Of a stretch of 10,000 bases of DNA, positions 6,126-10,000 are shown piece by piece. Location of the stretch: the NCBI GenBank assembly GCA_016713125.1, contig JADJPT010000025.1, forward strand, positions 1 through 10,000. Reading direction: 5' to 3'. This DNA comes from Betaproteobacteria bacterium. Its GTDB lineage: Bacteria; Pseudomonadota; Gammaproteobacteria; Burkholderiales; SG8-39. The translations under genes were made by a program, and so were the position numbers. Positions within the stretch are counted from its first letter, which is position 1, and every line of letters starts with the position of its first letter. The notes beneath the pieces are model-generated. The model was given only the letters and a program-made list of their open reading frames with translations. It was not told the origin of the DNA and searched no databases.

Positions 6126-6737
6126 ATGGCGAAGGACGCTCTGCCGAGCGCCGAAGGTCTCGAGAGGCTGGTTGCCGCCCTGCGCGTACTGCCGGGAGTC
6201 GGACCCAAGTCCGCGCAGCGCATGGCCTACCACCTGCTGCAGCGTGACCGGGCCGGCGCCGACCAGCTCGCAATGTCGCTGCAGCACGCGCTCAGGACGG
6301 TTCGACACTGCGCCAAGTGCAATAACTTCACCGAAGACGAGATCTGCGCGCTGTGCAATTCATCGCGCCGGGATGGCTCCATGCTGTGTGTCGTGGAAAC
6401 GCCGGCGGACCTCGCGATGGTCGAGCAGACGTTGTCGTTTTCCGGAATGTATTTCGTGCTGATGGGGCGGCTCTCGCCACTGGACGGCGTGGGTCCGCGC
6501 GATATCGGCCTCGATCGCCTGCTGGCGCGTGCCACCGAAGGCGAGGTCCAGGAGGTGATTCTGGCGACCAATTTCACCAACGAAGGCGAAGCCACCGCCC
6601 ACTATATTGCCGAGATGCTGCGCAGCCGCGGCGTGAGGGTCAGCCGAATCGCGCGCGGTGTGCCGCTGGGCGGGGAACTCGAGTACGTGGACGCAGGCAC
6701 GCTGTCGCAGGCCTTGACGGAGCGACGTGCGCTGTAG
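6126..6737 (+). CDS. recR: Recombination mediator protein RecR
   Basis: A 203-residue RecR, which with RecO loads RecA on SSB-coated gapped DNA in the RecFOR pathway. The helix-hairpin-helix at residues about 20-30 reads LPGVGPKSAQR. A C4 zinc finger uses Cys62, Cys65, Cys74 and Cys77. The Toprim domain follows with VVETPADL (residues 89-96), and a C-terminal Walker-B-like stretch leads to ARGVPLGGELEYVD. The length is typical (about 200 residues). The start ATG 6126 has only a weak ribosome binding site and probably relies on coupling to ybaB 13 nt upstream. The stop codon TAG 6735-6737 lies inside the -10 hexamer of the promoter assigned to the next operon. Confidence 0.97.
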   Translation: MAKDALPSAEGLERLVAALRVLPGVGPKSAQRMAYHLLQRDRAGADQLAMSLQHALRTVRHCAKCNNFTEDEICALCNSSRRDGSMLCVVETPADLAMVEQTLSFSGMYFVLMGRLSPLDGVGPRDIGLDRLLARATEGEVQEVILATNFTNEGEATAHYIAEMLRSRGVRVSRIARGVPLGGELEYVDAGTLSQALTERRAL

Positions 6738-6740
6738 AAT
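6714..6740 (+). promoter_or_regulatory. Promoter of the ABC transporter operon, inside the recR 3' end
   Basis: TTGACG (6714-6719) and TAGAAT (6735-6740) each match the sigma70 consensus at five of six positions, with a 15-nt spacer, slightly shorter than the optimum. Initiation near 6747 would give a leader of about 24 nt with AAGGAG at 6759-6764. No terminator separates recR from this promoter, so readthrough is also possible. Confidence 0.55.
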
Positions 6741-6770
6741 CGACAGAGCTAAAACCAGAAGGAGACAAAC

Positions 6771-7793
6771 ATGAAATTCCTCTTTGGATATGTCCTGGCA
6801 GCCGGACTGGCGGCATCGTTTTCGGCGCAGGCGCAGATCGAAAAGCCCAACGTGCATATTGCGATCGGCGGCAAGTCGGCGCTGTACTACCTGCCGCTGA
6901 CCCTGGCCGAGCGCCTGGGCTATTTCAAGGACGAGGGCCTCAATCTGCGCATCAGCGACTTTCCCGGAGGGTCGCGTTCGTTGCAGGCTGTGGTCGGCGG
7001 CAGTGCCGACGTGGTGTCGGGCGCCTACGAGCACACCATCAACATGCAGTCCAAGGGGCAGATGTTCAAGGCATTCGTGCTGTCCGGCGCGGCGCCGCAG
7101 ATCACCGTTGGCATCGCGACAGCCAAGGCTGCGAGCTACAAGTCGCCCAAGGATCTGAAGGGACTGAAGGTCGGGGTCAGCGCTCCGGGATCCAGCACCA
7201 ACATGGTTGCGAATTTCCTGCTCGCCAAGGGCGGCCTGAAGCCGACGGATGTGTCCATCGTCGGTGTCGGTGCCGGTGCCGGAGTGATCGCTGCGCTGGA
7301 TCAGGGCAGGGTGGATGTGCTTTCCCAGACCGATCCGGCCATGACCATCCTCGAGAAGGAGGGCAAGATCAAGATCATCGCCGAAACCCGCACGCCGAAA
7401 GGCACGGAGGCGATATTCGGCGGGCCGATGCCGGCGGCCAGCCTCTATGCACCTGCGGATTTCGTGAAGAAGAATCCGAACACGATCCAGGCCCTGACCA
7501 ACGCCATGGTGCGCACACTGCTGTGGCTGCGGGAGGCCACGCCGCAGCAGATTCTGGATACCGTTCCTGAAGAGTACCTGCTGGGCAACAAAGCGATGTA
7601 TCTGTTCGCGTACAACAACGTTAAGCCGGCGTATTCCACCGACGGACTGTTCAGCGAGGCGGGGGCGAAGACGACGCTCAAGGCCCTTGCTTCGTTCAAT
7701 CCCGCGTTGAAGGCCGATTCCATCAAGCTGTCCGAAACTTATACCAACGAGTTCGTCGAGAAAGCTCTGGCGAAGTACGGCAAGAAGAAGTAG
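6771..7793 (+). CDS. NMT1/SsuA-like ABC transporter substrate-binding protein
   Basis: A 340-residue periplasmic binding protein of the nitrate/sulfonate/taurine/thiamine-precursor (NMT1/THI5-like) superfamily. A Sec signal peptide is clear: basic MKF, a hydrophobic core and SAQAQ, with cleavage likely after residue 20-22. The mature part has features of the fold: LPLTLAERLGYFKDEGLNL, the Gly-rich ligand-loop region FPGGSRSLQAVVGGSADVVSG, and KDLKGLKVGVSAPGSSTN at the hinge. Start ATG 6771 has AAGGAG 6 nt upstream. It is followed 8 nt later by its ATPase gene and then the permease. The ligand cannot be named; members of this class import sulfonates, nitrate, pyrimidine precursors or aromatic acids. 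Confidence 0.88.
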   Translation: MKFLFGYVLAAGLAASFSAQAQIEKPNVHIAIGGKSALYYLPLTLAERLGYFKDEGLNLRISDFPGGSRSLQAVVGGSADVVSGAYEHTINMQSKGQMFKAFVLSGAAPQITVGIATAKAASYKSPKDLKGLKVGVSAPGSSTNMVANFLLAKGGLKPTDVSIVGVGAGAGVIAALDQGRVDVLSQTDPAMTILEKEGKIKIIAETRTPKGTEAIFGGPMPAASLYAPADFVKKNPNTIQALTNAMVRTLLWLREATPQQILDTVPEEYLLGNKAMYLFAYNNVKPAYSTDGLFSEAGAKTTLKALASFNPALKADSIKLSETYTNEFVEKALAKYGKKK

Positions 7794-7801
7794 GCCGAGC
7801 C

Positions 7802-8614
7802 GTGTCGCAGATACCTGCGCTGGCCCTCGAAGGGGTGTCGGTGACCTTCGTCGCGCGCAACGCCAAGGACGCGCGGTATACGGCGGTCAAGGACACCACA
7901 TTGCGCGTGGCACCGGGGGAGTTCGTCTCGGTGGTCGGGCCGACTGGCTGTGGGAAATCCACCCTGCTCAACGTCGCTGCCGGGCTTCTCGAGCCGTCCG
8001 CGGGTTGCGTGAAGGTGTTCGGCGAGGAACTCGTCGGACTGAACCGCAAGGCCGGGTATCTGTTTCAAACCGAGGCATTGATGCCTTGGCGCACCGCGCT
8101 TGAGAACGTTACCGCGGGACTGGAGTTCCGTGGTTTGAGCCCGGGGCAGGCGAACGCCGAGGCGGAGGACTGGTTGGGGCGCGTGGGTCTGGCGGGGCAT
8201 GGACATCGCTATCCCCACCAGTTGTCCGGCGGCATGCGCAAGCGCGTCGCGCTGGCACAGACGCTGATCCTGAATCCGCAGATCATCCTGATGGACGAGC
8301 CGTTCTCAGCGCTCGACATTCAGACTCGGCAACTGATGGAGAACGAACTGCTCGAGCTATGGTCGGTGGATCGCAAGTCAGTGGTGTTCATTACGCATGA
8401 TCTCGAGGAAGCGATATCACTCTCGGACCGTGTCGTGGTGTTGTCCGCAGGTCCGGAGACCAGGCCGATCGGTGAGTACGAGATCGACTTGCCACGTCCG
8501 CGCGATGTGGCGGAGATCCGGCTAACTCCGAGGTTCATCGAACTGCACACCAGCATCTGGCATGCGATGAAGGACGAGGTGCTTAAGGGTTATGCGCGAA
8601 CCCGCATCCAATAG
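7802..8614 (+). CDS. ABC transporter ATP-binding protein (SsuB/TauB/NrtD-like)
   Basis: A 270-residue nucleotide-binding subunit with all ABC motifs intact: Walker A GPTGCGKST (residues 46-54), Q-loop Gln89, signature LSGGM (141-145), Walker B IILMDEP with catalytic Glu166, D-loop SALD (169-172) and switch His199. It energises uptake by pairing with the permease encoded next. The start is GTG 7802, 8 nt after the preceding stop, with only a weak ribosome binding site, so translation is probably coupled. It overlaps the start of the permease gene by 23 nt. The order of binding protein, ATPase and permease, with sequence style like SsuB/TauB, identifies a NitT/TauT-type importer; the substrate is unknown. 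Confidence 0.94.
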   Translation: MSQIPALALEGVSVTFVARNAKDARYTAVKDTTLRVAPGEFVSVVGPTGCGKSTLLNVAAGLLEPSAGCVKVFGEELVGLNRKAGYLFQTEALMPWRTALENVTAGLEFRGLSPGQANAEAEDWLGRVGLAGHGHRYPHQLSGGMRKRVALAQTLILNPQIILMDEPFSALDIQTRQLMENELLELWSVDRKSVVFITHDLEEAISLSDRVVVLSAGPETRPIGEYEIDLPRPRDVAEIRLTPRFIELHTSIWHAMKDEVLKGYARTRIQ

Positions 8615-9441
8615 GGGAATCTGGTCCCGAGTGCGCCCACAGCAGGGCAATCTGCGGCCGTGGCAGATCGGCATGCTCCTCGCATTCTTTGCGATCTGGC
8701 ACTTGATGACTGTGCCGGGCCTGGTTCCGCCGCTGTATTTCGACGATGCCAACAAGGCCGCCTTCTTCTTTGGCGAGCCATTGAAGGTGCTGGGGCGGGT
8801 CTGGGACTGGTTCTCGTCGGGTTCGATCTACGAGCATCTCTGGGTCACCCTGTGGGAGACGCTGCTTGCCTTTGTAATCGGAACCGTGCTCGGGCTACTC
8901 GTCGGTCTCTGGCTGGCACTCAATCCGATCGCTTCGGCCTTGATGGATCCCTACATCAAAGCATTGAATTCCATGCCGCGGGTGATTCTGGCGCCGATTT
9001 TCTCTGTCTGGTTCGGGCTCGATGTTGCGTCCAAGGTCGCGCTCGGGGTCACACTGGTGTTTTTCATCGTGTTCTTCAACGTTTATCAGGGGTGCGCGAG
9101 GTTAGTCCTACGGTGCTGGCCAACGCGCGAATCCTTGAGCGACCCCGCGACAGCTGCTGAGGCATGTTTACGTGCCGAGTGCGATGAGCTGGGTGTTCGC
9201 CAGCTTGCACAATTCCGTCGGCCTGGCCTTCGTGGGTGCGGTGGTCGGCGAGTATCTGGGTTCTTCGCGCGGCGTCGGCTATCTGATTCTGCAGGCGGAA
9301 GGCACTTTCGACATCAATACCGTGTTTGCAGGCATCCTGGTGCTCACCGCATTCGCGTTGGCGCTGGATCACGCAGTGACGATTGCCGAGAAGCGACTGA
9401 TGGTCTGGCAGCCACGGCAGGGCGAGACTGAAAGAATCTGA
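8592..9441 (+). pseudogene. ABC transporter permease (SsuC/TauC-like), with two single-base frame breaks
   Basis: The coherent protein (about 283 residues) needs three frames. From ATG 8592 it gives a leader, a first membrane helix (about residues 25-40) and the BPD transporter stretch from about residue 75 to NVYQG. The frame then shifts at 9089-9092, where a run of GGGG replaces an expected GGGGG, giving VREVSPTVLANARIL. It shifts again at 9137-9141, where GAGCG replaces an expected six-base Gly-Ala pair, giving TPRQLLRHVYVPSAMSWVF onward to TGA 9439-9441. The second break lies in the EAA loop that contacts the ATPase. As written the protein would be nonfunctional. All pieces are well conserved, so a sequence error is a strong alternative to true decay. 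The gene overlaps the ATPase gene by 23 nt. Confidence 0.85.
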
Positions 9442-9483
9442 ATGGAACGTTTGCCCTTCACGGGCTTGCGCGCATCGAACTAC

Positions 9484-9490
9484 AGGAGAG
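9484..9490 (+). promoter_or_regulatory. Ribosome binding site of the Bug receptor gene
   Basis: AGGAG at 9484-9488, continuing as AGAGG, lies 9 nt before ATG 9498 and supports that start. The 56-nt gap to the permease shows no terminator and no convincing promoter. Confidence 0.55.
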
Positions 9491-9497
9491 GACAACA

Positions 9498-10000
9498 ATG
9501 AAGAAGCTTGCGTTGGCACTAGCGTCGCTGTCCGCATTCGCTGCATGCGGGGGCACAGCCGCGCAGAATTACCCGCTGCGTCCCGTAAAGGTGGTGGTTT
9601 CCTTTCCTCCGGGCAGTACGCCGGATACCGTCGCGCGCGTGGTTGCGACCAGGCTGCAGGAGTCGCTCAGGCAGCCTTTCGTGGTCGAGAACCGAGCCGG
9701 AGCGGGAGGCAATCTGGGTGCGGACGCGGTCGCAAAGTCGCCTCCTGACGGCTATACCTTGCTGGTGAGCACGAACGCTGCAGTGGCGACCAACAAAGTG
9801 CTCTACGAAAACCTTCCCTACGATCCGGAGCGGGATCTGATGCCCCTGTCTCTGCTCGCATATGCACCCCAGATCCTGGCCGCGAATGCCTCCATTCCGG
9901 CCAGCAGCTTCAAGGAGTTCGTCGAATACATGCGTCGCAACCCAGGAAAGATTTCCTATGCGTCGGTGGGAAGCGGCAGCGCATCACACCTTACGATGGA
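9498..10000 (+). CDS. Bug-family (tripartite tricarboxylate transporter) substrate-binding protein, partial
   Basis: The first 167 codons of a periplasmic receptor, open at the right edge. The N-terminal signal MKKLALALASLSAFAACGG is hydrophobic, with cleavage probably just before QNYP. The mature start NYPLRPVKVVVSFPPGSTPD and the later VVENRAGAGGNLGADAVAKS and PPDGYTLL are hallmarks of the Bug/TctC family, whose receptors bind dicarboxylates, aromatic acids or related anions. No TctA or TctB membrane gene is visible, which is common for the many orphan Bug proteins of Burkholderiales. FAAC at about residues 14-17 resembles a lipobox only loosely, so a soluble periplasmic form is more likely. 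It probably belongs to the upstream operon, and its ligand may be related to the ABC transporter's; that is inference. Confidence 0.92.
   Translation, partial: MKKLALALASLSAFAACGGTAAQNYPLRPVKVVVSFPPGSTPDTVARVVATRLQESLRQPFVVENRAGAGGNLGADAVAKSPPDGYTLLVSTNAAVATNKVLYENLPYDPERDLMPLSLLAYAPQILAANASIPASSFKEFVEYMRRNPGKISYASVGSGSASHLTM

Noticed and set aside
6353..7570. 405-codon + strand frame across recR and the binding protein gene
   Set aside because: It overlaps two unmistakable genes in another frame and encodes Arg/Gly-rich nonsense.
9442..9501. A 19-codon frame (ATG 9442) overlapping the Bug start by ATGA
   Set aside because: It lacks a good ribosome binding site and any conserved character, and such short frames are expected by chance; a leader peptide cannot be supported.
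1..10000. CRISPR arrays, insertion sequences, integrases or attachment sites
   Set aside because: I found no spaced long repeats, transposase-like proteins or terminal inverted repeats. The tRNA-Ser gene is not followed by a duplicated 3' end or an integrase, and gene content is ordinary chromosome.

Overview
The window looks like chromosome from a GC-rich betaproteobacterium, probably Burkholderiales or a relative. The grounds are the gene order tRNA-Ser / 4.5S RNA / dnaX / ybaB / recR, a Bug-type (tripartite tricarboxylate family) periplasmic receptor, and a DUF4212 plus VC_2705-type sodium:solute symporter pair beside a DUF294-like protein and a DEDDh exonuclease. Genus cannot be told from the sequence alone. 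Every supported gene lies on the + strand, and no gene-free stretch exceeds 300 bases; the longest gap is 1164-1350, which holds clear regulatory structure.

Region 1 (1-3702) carries a small-molecule uptake locus: the tail of a probable DUF294/CBS nucleotidyltransferase-like protein, a DEDDh 3'-5' exonuclease, a small two-helix membrane protein of unknown function, a DUF4212 symporter small subunit, and a large sodium:solute symporter whose reading frame is broken near 2805-2814. The gap before the DUF4212 gene holds a nested inverted repeat and four GTAAG repeats spaced about one helical turn apart, directly upstream of a plausible promoter. A strong UUCG-loop terminator ends this block.

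Region 2 (3746-6737) is housekeeping: tRNA-Ser(GGA) with an encoded CCA and its own terminator, the 4.5S signal recognition particle RNA gene ffs, then dnaX, ybaB and recR, which serve replication and recombinational repair. The dnaX start has no visible ribosome binding site and sits 7 nt after a -10-like hexamer.

Region 3 (6714-10000) is a second uptake locus: a promoter overlapping the end of recR, an NMT1/SsuA-like periplasmic binding protein, its ABC ATPase, and its permease, which carries two single-G losses that break the frame. A Bug-family receptor then runs off the window end. The substrate is not determinable from sequence.

Three frame lesions fall in two otherwise well-conserved transporter genes. 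In the permease both fit loss of one G from a G run, which could be either consensus errors in the assembly or real gene decay. I found no clearly novel defence, mobile or signalling system; the most distinctive unexplained signals are the phased operator array at 1209-1251 and the soluble insertion and EF-hand-like loop inside the symporter.
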